Part shown: piece by piece, positions 42,127 through 51,130 of the stretch
Layout: each line of letters opens with the position of its first letter
How positions within the stretch are numbered: position 1 is the stretch's first letter
NCBI RefSeq assembly: GCF_024330105.1
Contig: NZ_JANDHW010000001.1
Location: 415,519-479,518, forward strand
DNA length: 64,000 bases
DNA from: Coprobacter tertius
GTDB taxonomy: Bacteria; Bacteroidota; Bacteroidia; Bacteroidales; Coprobacteraceae
Direction of reading: 5' to 3'
Notes under the pieces: generated by a model
The model's input: the letters and a program-made list of their open reading frames with translations, nothing else
What the model was told of the DNA's origin: nothing
Database searches by the model: none
Made by a program: the position numbers and the translations under genes

Positions 42127-43050
42127 CTATCGGTTGTTTAACGATTCCGCCCGCTGGTCGAATATGTTGCCGTTCGAGGCAAGATAGTCCATTAACGTCA
42201 GGTTTAATGCGTTACACCGGTTAATCAGGGCAAAAACGTTCTGGGGGAAATAATCCAAAGATTTTTCTGAACATGATATTACAAAATCGTCATTCTTTTG
42301 ATATTTACGCATATATCCTAAAGCCAGTTCCGAGAGCAAATAGGCGACTGTTTCCCGGTCGGATAGCGGATTCATATATACCTTATTGCGAATCATTTCA
42401 TCGGTTATGCCGAAATGTTCGATATAAAAGATTTCCCGGGAAAGCGATTGGGTGGTAAGTTCCACATTCCGCCATTGATTCGGATCTGATTCGTGCCGAT
42501 GCCGAATAAACAGATGTTGCGGGGCAAGTGTAATATGTGCTTCCGCCGAAATTTCGTCGGCCAAAATTTTATAATACATCGGTAATGACCGGCATTGTCC
42601 CGAGTGGGTACGCATTACTTTCGTTACAAAATAATTGGTGAAATTTTCCTGGGCGGCAATGTCGTTGAAGTCATAGGTAAAAGGTTTATTTCCGTTCATC
42701 GGATAGGGCCTGACGAAATATTCGAAAATGGCGACATTCTTTCCCGTGGGTATCTGATCTAAGTGATTCACGGTAATAAATTCCCGGATAGAAGATGAAA
42801 CGGAATCGATTTGTTGGCAGAACTGATCATAATCGGGTTTCCCGTCCAGATAAGCCCATTCGATCAGGAACACCCCACGTTTTACGCTCAGAGGCATTTT
42901 CCCTTCGAGCATATCGATAAATTCATGATAGGCTTGGTTAAAATTCATATCTTCACAAACTTCCGGTCTTTTAGATTGTGCATATAAACTCAATGTAAAT
43001 AAGCAGAATATGAATGATGATAATGTGAATATTCTAATGGCCTGCTTCAT
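42127..43050 (-). CDS. Transglutaminase-like exported protein, probably C-terminally truncated
   Basis: 307 residues. Signal peptide (IFTLSSFIFCLFTLSLYAQS). A transglutaminase/cysteine-protease-like core: THSGQCRSLP (C153) and LAPQHLFIRHRH (H179), with a later Asp possible. The C-terminal ~80 residues are helical, TPR-like (EKSLDYFPQNVFALINRCNA). The TAG that ends it is followed by ~70 in-frame codons that also occur as a duplicate at 38.8 kb, so the original protein was longer. Role unknown; its position upstream of the toxin array may be functional or chance. Confidence 0.7.
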   Translation of the reverse strand: MKQAIRIFTLSSFIFCLFTLSLYAQSKRPEVCEDMNFNQAYHEFIDMLEGKMPLSVKRGVFLIEWAYLDGKPDYDQFCQQIDSVSSSIREFITVNHLDQIPTGKNVAIFEYFVRPYPMNGNKPFTYDFNDIAAQENFTNYFVTKVMRTHSGQCRSLPMYYKILADEISAEAHITLAPQHLFIRHRHESDPNQWRNVELTTQSLSREIFYIEHFGITDEMIRNKVYMNPLSDRETVAYLLSELALGYMRKYQKNDDFVISCSEKSLDYFPQNVFALINRCNALNLTLMDYLASNGNIFDQRAESLNNR

Positions 43051-43161
43051 GTATCAACAACTTATTACACGAAGTTATAAAAAATATTAAAAAAATCATA
43101 GGAAATATGATGTTTTTTTGTTTGGAAGTAATGGAATTATTTGTTTTATATATGCCAAAGT

Positions 43162-43200
43162 AACAGGCCGGTAAAATTTTACCAGCCTGTTTTTCTTTTT
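43162..43200 (-). terminator. Terminator after the phage-like cluster
   Basis: AACAGGC-C-GGTAAAA pairs with TTTTACC-A-GCCTGTT (43162-43192), with T/A-rich flanks. It lies 27 bp past the last tail-cluster stop on the minus strand. Confidence 0.75.
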
Positions 43201-43218
43201 TCATACATACACTCTTGA

Positions 43219-43560
43219 TCAATTCATGAGCGGAAGTCTTTTTTGTTCTCTTTCCGGACATATTGTTTTATAACATCTGAGTCCTTTGAGATGTGTGATT
43301 TCGCTTTTCATTTGAGCGACTTCCTGCATAGCCAGTTGTGCCTTTTCGAGCATTTCGAAATAATCTTTGGTAAGTTTATCGCATTTTTTTGTCAGGTATT
43401 CATAATCATCTTGTCTCAAATCCAGTTTTTTTTGTTCATTATCCAATACCATACTTTCAGCCGCCGCCAATGCTTTTTTACGTTCAGCACGGAAAAAGAT
43501 GAACTGAAAAATATTCAGGCCACCGAAAAGTCCGGATAATATGATTCCCCATTCATTCAT
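43219..43560 (-). CDS. Small membrane-anchored coiled-coil protein, phage-like
   Basis: 113 residues. An N-terminal membrane helix (IILSGLFGGLNIFQFIFF) is followed by a long charged coiled coil (residues ~28-95) and a C-terminal CYKTICPERE cysteine pair. This layout is common in the last gene of Bacteroidetes prophage tail modules and is also like inner-membrane spanins; I cannot choose. It is the last gene of the four-gene minus-strand cluster, ending at a terminator. Confidence 0.6.
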   Translation of the reverse strand: MNEWGIILSGLFGGLNIFQFIFFRAERKKALAAAESMVLDNEQKKLDLRQDDYEYLTKKCDKLTKDYFEMLEKAQLAMQEVAQMKSEITHLKGLRCYKTICPEREQKRLPLMN

Positions 43561-43569
43561 GACATATTA

Positions 43570-43839
43570 TTAATTTCCGATCGTTTCGGGGGTAATCCAG
43601 TTTCTCGATGCGAGCAATTCCGAAAATTCGCTACTGTCGTTGTAATAAGTTTGTGTACCCAGAGGATTGGATGATACCGATCCCTGATATACTAAACTGT
43701 TTTCGGTAAGCTCGGGAAAGGCCAGTTCTACGTGTTCGGTATGTACCAGTGCGTACTGTCCGTCGTTTGATTTGCGCCAAGTGGAGGTTTCGAAACCTCT
43801 TTTGATAAGTTCTTCTACTTTAATAATCGAAAATCTCAT
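43570..43839 (-). CDS. Hypothetical phage-like protein
   Basis: 89 residues, soluble, no signal. FSIIKVEELIKRGFETSTWR, then GQYALVHTEHVELAF and SSEFSELLASRNWITPE. Similar small proteins follow tail-fibre genes in Bacteroidetes prophages, but I cannot name the family. It lies 4 bp after the large tail-fibre-like gene and 9 bp before the coiled-coil gene, so it shares their transcript. Confidence 0.55.
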   Translation of the reverse strand: MRFSIIKVEELIKRGFETSTWRKSNDGQYALVHTEHVELAFPELTENSLVYQGSVSSNPLGTQTYYNDSSEFSELLASRNWITPETIGN

Positions 43840-43843
43840 AATT

Positions 43844-46759
43844 TTATAATTTATAATTTGTAATATCTATCCCGTTACGTTGTTGCATTACTTTTGTATT
43901 ATGGGAGATTTCATCGTAACTTAATTCGCGGTCATAACAGAGTACTTCGCATATTCCAGCTTTCGCAGGCCATTGTATTCCTATTCCCGAATCGGCGACT
44001 ATTCCGCTGAGGTTGAAATACCAGTCGGTACGCCGAAAGTCTGACATGATTAGCGCATAAGTGTTTATTTGGTCAAATGAAGCGGCCGTATCGGGCGGGC
44101 TTAGTATTCCGTTAACATAGGTTTTTTCGGCATTGGATCGGATTCGGTTGTAACTGGATTCTTTGTAGTTGAACAACGATGTTCGGTTAAACAAGTCTGA
44201 AATATTTTCCCTTGCTATGATCGTCGCATAGGAAGTTTGGCGATTTTCATCGACCGGTGGGGTGGAACAGGAAATAAATACACTTCTCGGTATAAAATCG
44301 AGGGTTGTCTGTATATGATCGTCTATACCGTCGGTCTGAATACCACCTTTAATATATCCGCTGTTTACTGTATAAGCGAAGTTTTGCAATTGCAAATCAT
44401 ACCGGTTTTCAGATTTGTTTTTAATCGTATCTCTGTCTGAATCGCTATTGGTTTTATCGCCGAAATAATAGTGACAACGTGAACCTTCTATAAAATCTAA
44501 TTTTTGGCTTACCCTGCAAGTACACTTACTGTATGCTCCTTCAGCATATATGTAGGTCGTGTTGTCGTAGGTTTTCGGAATACTGTTATAACTGGACGGA
44601 ATAACGGTTTTTTCTGTCGGATTCAGTAGTTCGTAATATAATGTTACCGGATTATCGGTCAGGTACGCATTGATTTTAGCTGCAATCTGTTCATTCGTGT
44701 CCGATTGTTCTCTACCTATCCGTTCGTCCTTGAGCCTGATATAATATACTCCGTCGATTGTATCGTGGCTCCAAAGCATTTCTTTAGGATTCAGGTATTG
44801 GGCGACGCCGCATTCGAGTTTATCTGAGAATCCCAAAGAGTTCATTTTCGAGGTCAGTCCGTTTTCGTTATTTCGATCGACATTTATAATTCCCGAAACA
44901 TAGCCGGGTACATTCTTTCCGACATCGTATAATGAATCGATTTTAGTAATGTTCAATTCAGCGGTTCTTTTTATCAGTTTCCATATCCCGTTTTCATATA
45001 ACAACTCGTCGGCGGTTCCCGAAGGTAGGCTTCGCAAAGTAATATTTTCGAATGTAACGGTATTCTTTGCAGCTCCCTCTCCGATCCCTTCACTTGCATT
45101 TATTTCCAACGTTCCGTTGATTCTGTTTACCAGAGAAACGGGTGTATCCAAACTCGGGATATACTGTTGAGTAGTTTCTCCAAATATTTCTAACCGGGTT
45201 ATATGGTTTCCGTAAAGGGTGTTCCAAATAGGGAATAATCTCCCAGAGGCATAAGTTACGGGCAGTACCTCCGTATTATCTCCGATTCCGTTACGTTGTT
45301 GGAGTACTTTTACATTGTGTTTGATTTCGTCTTCGGATAATTCTCTTTCATATGCGATAAATTCGTGCAGTATGTAATCAGAGTAATTTCCGCCCGGATA
45401 ATATGAGCCGAGATACAGCTTATTCGGTACTTGTGTATCTCGACTGATTACGGTAGATATAACACGTTTGCGGCCGGCTTCTTCGGCTGATGACGTGATC
45501 GTTCCGAGTAATGCCGCCGTTTCTACAGAAACGGGTACTTCATTATCATATACTTTTTCGTACCCTTGTGTAACGAGCCTGCTTTTAAAAGTAGGAGATT
45601 CACCCCATAACATCCCGATTTCCCGTTCTTCACCATTATTTACCGCATTGAAGTTTCCGAATTGGTAGGTGTTTTTATTTTCTTTAGGCAGAATATCGGA
45701 TATTGCCAATTGAACGGTTTTGTATATCCCGGTTTTATTGGGAGAACAGTAGTCGTTGATCCCGTCGAATTTTAATCCTCCCGGTATATATCCGCTTTCG
45801 GGGGTATAATTAAATCCGTACAACGTAAGGGTGTTTCCGTTTCCCGAGAGGTCGTCGATTGTCGTTTTATCCGAATCCTGATTGGTTTTGTCCCCGAAAT
45901 AATAATGATATATCGCGCCGGGTATGACATCGAGGGATTTCCGAACTTTAAATGTCCCCTTCATGTAAGTATCGAGTTTGGAATCGAGAGAAAACCATGT
46001 TTGCCCGTTATACATCTGTATTTCGGGTAAGTCGATAGCTGTTTCTATCGGCGTGGGAAGATAATGGATAAATGTGGTTCCTTTCAAATATTGTTTAGCC
46101 GTTTCTAAACCGGAATCGTAAATATCGAGGGGAATAAAGAAATAAACGTATTTGTCTAAAACGTTACTTGAGTCTCCCCGTACCCAGACGGCGGCGTCAC
46201 CTACGGATAACTCAGGGGCTTTACCTGAATTATAATCAGGTATGAACCTGAATTTATTAGAATACGCATTTTCGGACATCCTCTCATTGGAGTATTCCTT
46301 GTCTCCCCCAATGATATTACCGAGTTTATACCCGATGATTCCCGCTTTTGGGGTTTTCGAGTCGAGGATAACGGGGCTGTTATCATCTATTACATATTCT
46401 TTTATCCGTTGTATGAAAGTCCATACACCATTATTATAGATGATTTCGTCACATATACCCGAGGGGATACTGCGTAAAATGTAATCGGACAGGTTAAATA
46501 GCTGTCTGGAGTTACCCTTTTTATCATTGGATACAAATAAAAGTACATCGTCAGCAGATACGATCGCGGCAGGATCGGAGATGCTGGGTATAATGTCTTG
46601 TCGGGACGATCCGAATATTTGTAACTTTATTACTTTTCCTCCCGAAAGTGTATTCCACACAGGAAAATGCTTACCGGAAGCAAAATTCGTTACAAGACTT
46701 GTTTTTTGTCTCGAGAGTCCGAGCATACCTCTGGCTCTCAGGTTTCCTATTGCTCCCAT
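43844..46759 (-). CDS. Large tail-fibre/LamG-like protein with two tandem modules
   Basis: 971 residues built as two repeats of ~480. Each begins with (T/N)ASG-x-FPxWNTL (residues ~27 and ~502), has SIPSG/SLPSG-x-x-(D)E and LYY/IHYLPTP parts, and ends with a LamG-like lectin fold: YHYYFGDKTNQDSDKTTIDD with YERELSEDEIKHNVKVLQQR, and YYFGDKTNSDSDRDTIKN with YDRELSYDEISHNTKVMQQR. LamG folds bind carbohydrate, so this is probably a receptor-binding structural protein of a phage or phage-like particle. No signal peptide. The duplication is clear within the gene. Confidence 0.7.
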   Translation of the reverse strand: MGAIGNLRARGMLGLSRQKTSLVTNFASGKHFPVWNTLSGGKVIKLQIFGSSRQDIIPSISDPAAIVSADDVLLFVSNDKKGNSRQLFNLSDYILRSIPSGICDEIIYNNGVWTFIQRIKEYVIDDNSPVILDSKTPKAGIIGYKLGNIIGGDKEYSNERMSENAYSNKFRFIPDYNSGKAPELSVGDAAVWVRGDSSNVLDKYVYFFIPLDIYDSGLETAKQYLKGTTFIHYLPTPIETAIDLPEIQMYNGQTWFSLDSKLDTYMKGTFKVRKSLDVIPGAIYHYYFGDKTNQDSDKTTIDDLSGNGNTLTLYGFNYTPESGYIPGGLKFDGINDYCSPNKTGIYKTVQLAISDILPKENKNTYQFGNFNAVNNGEEREIGMLWGESPTFKSRLVTQGYEKVYDNEVPVSVETAALLGTITSSAEEAGRKRVISTVISRDTQVPNKLYLGSYYPGGNYSDYILHEFIAYERELSEDEIKHNVKVLQQRNGIGDNTEVLPVTYASGRLFPIWNTLYGNHITRLEIFGETTQQYIPSLDTPVSLVNRINGTLEINASEGIGEGAAKNTVTFENITLRSLPSGTADELLYENGIWKLIKRTAELNITKIDSLYDVGKNVPGYVSGIINVDRNNENGLTSKMNSLGFSDKLECGVAQYLNPKEMLWSHDTIDGVYYIRLKDERIGREQSDTNEQIAAKINAYLTDNPVTLYYELLNPTEKTVIPSSYNSIPKTYDNTTYIYAEGAYSKCTCRVSQKLDFIEGSRCHYYFGDKTNSDSDRDTIKNKSENRYDLQLQNFAYTVNSGYIKGGIQTDGIDDHIQTTLDFIPRSVFISCSTPPVDENRQTSYATIIARENISDLFNRTSLFNYKESSYNRIRSNAEKTYVNGILSPPDTAASFDQINTYALIMSDFRRTDWYFNLSGIVADSGIGIQWPAKAGICEVLCYDRELSYDEISHNTKVMQQRNGIDITNYKL

Positions 46760-47037
46760 TATTCCATCAAATTACAATCTCCTTGTATTTCCACAATCTG
46801 ATCGTTCCATACGGCAAAATATTCTACGCTACCTGCCGGGATCAACGTTCCGTTTCCTTCTTTTGTGTTGTAATATGCCCAGATTCTTACGTCATTATTA
46901 GCGGCAATACGTATAATACGGTTTTTTTTACCTTCTATAATAATGTTGTCGGCAATATCCTGAGCCGGGTTAATGTCTGTAACGGGTACTTGGGTTAGAT
47001 CCTCGTTCCTGAAAGTTTTTAATGTTTTCTTTTCCAT
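46759..47037 (-). CDS. Small phage-like structural protein
   Basis: 92 residues, beta-rich: TLKTFRNEDLTQVPVTDINP, IIIEGKKNRIIRIAANNDVR and LIPAGSVEYFAVWNDQIVEI. Proteins of this type precede tail-fibre genes in Bacteroidetes prophages. It is the first gene of the cluster; its stop overlaps the start of the large gene by 1-4 bp, so they are translationally coupled. There are no capsid, portal, terminase or integrase genes nearby. Confidence 0.55.
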   Translation of the reverse strand: MEKKTLKTFRNEDLTQVPVTDINPAQDIADNIIIEGKKNRIIRIAANNDVRIWAYYNTKEGNGTLIPAGSVEYFAVWNDQIVEIQGDCNLME

Positions 47038-47122
47038 AATTGTGATAATTTAGTTTGTTATGAGCAAAATTATGGAGTCTGCAAACGTGTTCAATGTGAT
47101 AGTTATAATATTGTCGGATGTA

Positions 47123-47158
47123 AATAATCCACACAACCTTTTGATTGTGTGGATTATT
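47123..47158 (-). terminator. pst operon terminator
   Basis: AATAATCCACACAA pairs with TTGTGTGGATTATT (14 bp, 8-nt loop), 30 bp after the pstB stop on the minus strand. Confidence 0.8.
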
Positions 47159-47187
47159 ATTCCCTGTAAAATATCCCGTATTGTGGA

Positions 47188-47940
47188 TTACCCGAAACGT
47201 CCTGTGATATAATTTTGAGTTGCTTCTTTATCGGGATTTGTAAATATTTTTTGTGTATTGTTATATTCAATCATTTCTCCCAGATAAAAAAATGCTGTTT
47301 TATCACTTACCCGCGACGCTTGTTGCATATTATGTGTTACGACGATAATCGTATAATTTTTTTTAAGTTCTCGTATGAGTTCTTCAACTTTTGCTGTCGA
47401 AATGGGGTCGAGAGCGGAAGCCGGTTCATCCATTAATAACACCGAAGGGGATACAGCCATTGCACGAGCAATACATAATCTTTGTTGTTGTCCTCCCGAT
47501 AAAGCATAAGCCGACTCTTTTAGTTTATCTTTTACTTCATCCCAAAGGGCAGCGCCTTTTAGAGTCTCTTCAACCCTATCGGCTATGAATTTTTTATCTT
47601 TTATGCCATTTACACGTAATCCATAAGCGACATTCTCGAAGATGCTTTTAGGAAAAGGGTTCGGTCGTTGAAATACCATGCCTACATTTTTACGAAGTTC
47701 GTCTACTTCGATATTTTTGTCGTAAATATTATTTCCATCGATAAGAATTTTACCGTTCAGCCGTGTATCGGGGATAAGGTCGTTCATTCGGTTAAATAAT
47801 CTTAGGAAGGTAGATTTTCCACATCCCGAAGGCCCGATAAAAGCCACAACCGATTTTTCTTCGATCTGCATGCTGATGTTTTTCAGTGCATGGAAATTTC
47901 CATAATAAAAATTTACATTTCTGGCATCTATTTTATCCAT
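47188..47940 (-). CDS. pstB: Phosphate ABC transporter ATP-binding protein PstB
   Basis: 250 residues. Walker [10 protein letters not shown] (residues 36-44), Q-loop [12 protein letters not shown], signature LSGGQQQR, Walker [13 protein letters not shown] and switch [16 protein letters not shown] is characteristic of PstB. It powers high-affinity phosphate uptake at the inner membrane. It is the third gene of pstC-pstA-pstB, 12 bp after pstA. No phoU follows; instead there is a terminator. Confidence 0.97.
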   Translation of the reverse strand: MDKIDARNVNFYYGNFHALKNISMQIEEKSVVAFIGPSGCGKSTFLRLFNRMNDLIPDTRLNGKILIDGNNIYDKNIEVDELRKNVGMVFQRPNPFPKSIFENVAYGLRVNGIKDKKFIADRVEETLKGAALWDEVKDKLKESAYALSGGQQQRLCIARAMAVSPSVLLMDEPASALDPISTAKVEELIRELKKNYTIIVVTHNMQQASRVSDKTAFFYLGEMIEYNNTQKIFTNPDKEATQNYITGRFG

Positions 47941-47952
47941 TGTGGTATAGAA

Positions 47953-48840
47953 TTATTTTATTTTTACTTTGTTTGAGAAATGTTTTCGCAATGCGTTTGC
48001 GGAAACATTCATGATGAGTACGATAATAATGAGTACGAGAGCCGTTCCGAAGGCGATGGGTTGTTGTGCTTCTATATTGGTTCCACTGGTGGAAATCACA
48101 TAGAGGTGATAAGGAAGCGCCATACATTGGTCGAAAATGTTCTTGGGCAATTGCGGCAGGAAAAAGGCCGCACAGGTAAATAATATCGGGGCGGTTTCTC
48201 CCGATACGCGTCCCAATGAAAGAATCAGTCCTGTGATAATACGAGGCATCCCCATCGGCAGAATTACATGCCATATCGTTTGTAGCCGAGTTGCACCCAA
48301 AGCTCTACTTCCTTCGCGGTAACTATCGGGAATATCTTTAAGTGCCTCTTCGGTAGTGCGTATAACGATAGGGATACTTAACAGCCCCAGGGTAAGGGAT
48401 CCCGCTAAAATACTGTCTCCAAACCCCAGGTAATTTACAAAAAGGGCCATTCCGAAAAGGCCGAATACGATCGAGGGAATACCGCTCATATTATTAGTCA
48501 TCATCCGGATAAAATTTACGAGACGGCCTTTAGGTGCGTATTCGTTCATATAAATGCCGCTCATGATGCCTATCGGGAAAGCAAAAACAGCACTTCCAAT
48601 CATCAGGTAAAAAGTCCCTACGATAGCAGGCCAAATACCTCCTGAAGTCATTCCGTCTTTGGGCGGTTGGGTAAGAAAATCCCAACTGATGACGCCCGCA
48701 CCTTTGATAATGATAAAACCTAAAATACCGAATAAAACAGCGGCTATTCCATATGTGAAAAGACGAAATATAAAAAATATTACTTTTTGAGAACGTCTTT
48801 TGCGCTCGTTATAATCTGTGGGGAACAAAGTTCTGTCCAT
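47953..48840 (-). CDS. pstA: Phosphate ABC transporter permease PstA
   Basis: 295 residues with six membrane helices and the permease EAA loop SYREGSRALGATRLQTIWHV. MSGIPSIVFGLFGMALFV is the PstA/PstC signature. It forms the membrane channel with PstC. It lies 12 bp upstream of pstB and 2 bp after pstC, in one operon. Confidence 0.96.
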   Translation of the reverse strand: MDRTLFPTDYNERKRRSQKVIFFIFRLFTYGIAAVLFGILGFIIIKGAGVISWDFLTQPPKDGMTSGGIWPAIVGTFYLMIGSAVFAFPIGIMSGIYMNEYAPKGRLVNFIRMMTNNMSGIPSIVFGLFGMALFVNYLGFGDSILAGSLTLGLLSIPIVIRTTEEALKDIPDSYREGSRALGATRLQTIWHVILPMGMPRIITGLILSLGRVSGETAPILFTCAAFFLPQLPKNIFDQCMALPYHLYVISTSGTNIEAQQPIAFGTALVLIIIVLIMNVSANALRKHFSNKVKIK

Positions 48841-48842
48841 TA

Positions 48843-50033
48843 TTATCTCGATTTATTTTTCGAAGAAATGTGTTCTACACTCATGTTTATCGCCATTGTA
48901 ATAAAAAACAGGATGACTCCCAGCAAAAACAATGCTTCGTAATGGGCGCCTCCTGCAGGAGCCTCGCCGAGTTCAGCAGCTATTGTCGCAGGGATAGTTC
49001 TCAGGGGCTCGAGTATTGTTGTCGGTATGACTGCAGCGTTGCCGGTAACCATGAGTACTGCCATTGTTTCGCCTACGGCCCTACCTATGCCCAGAACGAT
49101 TCCGGAGGTAATTCCGGAAGTAGAATGCGGAATTACTACCCGGTAAATCGTTTGCCAGTGAGATGCTCCCAGAGCCAAACTGGCTTCTCTCATCGAACGG
49201 GGACAACTACGCATGGCATCTTCCGAAACGGTGATAATTGTTGGTAAAGCCATAAGAGCTAAGATGATGCTGCCTGATAATCCAGTTTCTCCTACGGGTA
49301 AATTGAAAACTTTTTGGATGAAAGGAACGACAACAATAAGTCCGAAAAAACCAAATACTACCGATGGTATTCCGTTCAGTAATTCGATTATGGGTTTTAG
49401 TGTTTCTCTTACCTTATTCCCTGCTACTTCCGATAAATATACCGACACACATAATCCGAATGGAAGAGCCAGAAGTATTGCAAAAAAACTTACCCACAAT
49501 GTGCCGGCAACAAGCGGCAGAATCCCAAAAAGTGGAGCAGGCGTTGCAGTCGGGTACCATTCGGTACCGGCAAATACCTCTTTAAAAGGAATGGAATTAT
49601 CTTCTATAAAATGGAGACCGGAGTTTGGAGATAATAACGAAGACGGAACAAAAGCGATCATACCCGGGGTCTTTTTAACCAATTCTTCTATTTTTTTTCC
49701 GGCATACTGATATTCGTTTCCCAAATCTTTTTCGTTGAAGTAACGATCGATGTCTTCCAGTCTGAAAACAACTATGGGAGTATTATTCCCTCCTACTTGT
49801 TTCCAATTAGTGATTTCTTCATCAAAAATATTCTTTATTTGATCTGCGTTCAGTTCATTTACATTGTTCTGGGGATTCAATGCCAGTACATAGCCTTCTT
49901 CGATTACCTTTTGCCTGAATAATCCCGAAGCTTCACTAAACAGGAAAACCGTAATGAGTAATATAACGGTACTGGTTATAAAACCACTACAGGTAAATAT
50001 TCCTTCTATAATTTTTGTAAAGACTTTTTTCAT
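48843..50033 (-). CDS. pstC: Phosphate ABC transporter permease PstC with PstS-like periplasmic insert
   Basis: 396 residues from MKKVFTKIIEG (ATG at 50033; the frame is open to 50072). After the first membrane helix a ~120-residue periplasmic segment includes LNADQIKNIFDEEITNWKQV and GGNNTPIVVFR, which is like the phosphate-binding protein PstS (LTREQLDGIFRGKITNWKQV here). Six-helix permease parts follow: LNGIPSVVFGFFGLIVVV and the loop SMREASLALGASHWQTI. Such inserts appear in Bacteroidetes PstC. The channel function is certain, while the role of the insert is unknown. Confidence 0.93.
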   Translation of the reverse strand: MKKVFTKIIEGIFTCSGFITSTVILLITVFLFSEASGLFRQKVIEEGYVLALNPQNNVNELNADQIKNIFDEEITNWKQVGGNNTPIVVFRLEDIDRYFNEKDLGNEYQYAGKKIEELVKKTPGMIAFVPSSLLSPNSGLHFIEDNSIPFKEVFAGTEWYPTATPAPLFGILPLVAGTLWVSFFAILLALPFGLCVSVYLSEVAGNKVRETLKPIIELLNGIPSVVFGFFGLIVVVPFIQKVFNLPVGETGLSGSIILALMALPTIITVSEDAMRSCPRSMREASLALGASHWQTIYRVVIPHSTSGITSGIVLGIGRAVGETMAVLMVTGNAAVIPTTILEPLRTIPATIAAELGEAPAGGAHYEALFLLGVILFFITMAINMSVEHISSKNKSR

Positions 50034-50223
50034 AGGCTGTTTTTTAATGTTACAAAGTACGTAAACCGACATTAAGATGCTGTGTAAATTTTATGAAGGT
50101 CGCGTTACGGTTATATTTCATTCCGATTACATGTTTCTATAAATTATCGGTCGTTACAATAAGGTAATAGGAACGTAAACGATTTGTAATATTTTAATCC
50201 GTTATTTGCCGTTGAAAAAATAA

Positions 50224-51039
50224 ATGAATGTGAATAAGCTAATTTTTATCTTACTGTTTTTCTTATCGTTCGATTTTGTACGGGCGCAACGTATCAAAGG
50301 AAGCGATACGGTACTTCCTCTTACGCAGCAGATTGCTGAAAGATATATGCGGGAATATCCTGACCGTAGCGTAACCGTTACCGGAGGAGGTACGGGAGTC
50401 GGTTTATCTTCGATTTATGACCATACGACCGATATTGCTATGGCATCGAGACAAATTAAATTCGGAGAGCGTCTTAAGTTAAAAAAGGCCAGACAGGAGA
50501 TACGGGAAGTCGAAGTTGCCTATGATGCGCTTGCTGTTATTGTGCATCCGTCTAATCCAGTGAACAGATTAACAAGAGAACAGCTTGACGGTATATTTCG
50601 TGGAAAGATTACTAACTGGAAACAAGTGGGAGGAGAAGACCGGCGTATTGTCGTTTATTCTCGTGAGACTTCTTCGGGAACTTATGAATTTTTTAAAGAA
50701 AGTGTATTGGGGAATAAGAATTATATGAGCAGCATACTTTCTATGCCTGCTACGGGTGCGATTATACAGTCTGTCAGGCAGACTCGGGGAGCTATAGGCT
50801 ATGTGGGGCTGGCGTATCTTAACCGTTATGTAAAACCGATTGCGGTGTCGTATGATAGAATCCATTTTTATACGCCTTCTCTTGAAAATGCGATTCGGGG
50901 TAAATATCCTATTGTAAGGCCGTTATATTATTATTATAATCAGGCCGATTCTGCTAAAGTATTACCGTTTATAGAATATATATTGTCTCCCAAAGGACAG
51001 GAAATGGTAAAGAAAAATGGGTTTGTACCATTGATTTAA
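50224..51039 (+). CDS. pstS: Phosphate-binding protein PstS
   Basis: 271 residues. Signal peptide (IFILLFFLSFDFVRAQ); IKGSDTVLPLTQQIAERYMR, then VTGGGTGVGLSSIYD (phosphate-binding loop) and RETSSGTYEFFKE. The short form matches Bacteroidetes PstS. It binds periplasmic phosphate for PstCAB. It is transcribed away from pstC over a 190-bp region, so both units probably answer to the same phosphate signal. I could not identify a Pho box there. Confidence 0.95.
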   Translation: MNVNKLIFILLFFLSFDFVRAQRIKGSDTVLPLTQQIAERYMREYPDRSVTVTGGGTGVGLSSIYDHTTDIAMASRQIKFGERLKLKKARQEIREVEVAYDALAVIVHPSNPVNRLTREQLDGIFRGKITNWKQVGGEDRRIVVYSRETSSGTYEFFKESVLGNKNYMSSILSMPATGAIIQSVRQTRGAIGYVGLAYLNRYVKPIAVSYDRIHFYTPSLENAIRGKYPIVRPLYYYYNQADSAKVLPFIEYILSPKGQEMVKKNGFVPLI

Positions 51040-51055
51040 GGTTAGTTTTCAGGCA

Positions 51056-51113
51056 TTTTTTCAGTGTAAATACGGCAGGATAATATTACCCTGCCGTATT
51101 TACACTGAAAAAA
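51056..51113. terminator. Bidirectional terminator between pstS and the FadL-like gene
   Basis: A perfect 24-bp inverted repeat (51056-51079 with 51090-51113; core CAGTGTAAATACGGCAGG), 10-nt loop and T/A-run ends, between convergent genes. Confidence 0.9.
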
Positions 51114-51130
51114 TAAGAATTTAAGTTCAT

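Noticed and set aside
43034..43261. 75-codon open frame on the minus strand downstream of the tail cluster
   Set aside because: Runs through a strong terminator and overlaps the start of the transglutaminase-like gene; composition is not coding-like.
50073..50223. Pho box between pstC and pstS
   Set aside because: Weak CGTTAC repeats occur, but spacing is irregular and no 11-bp direct repeat is clear.
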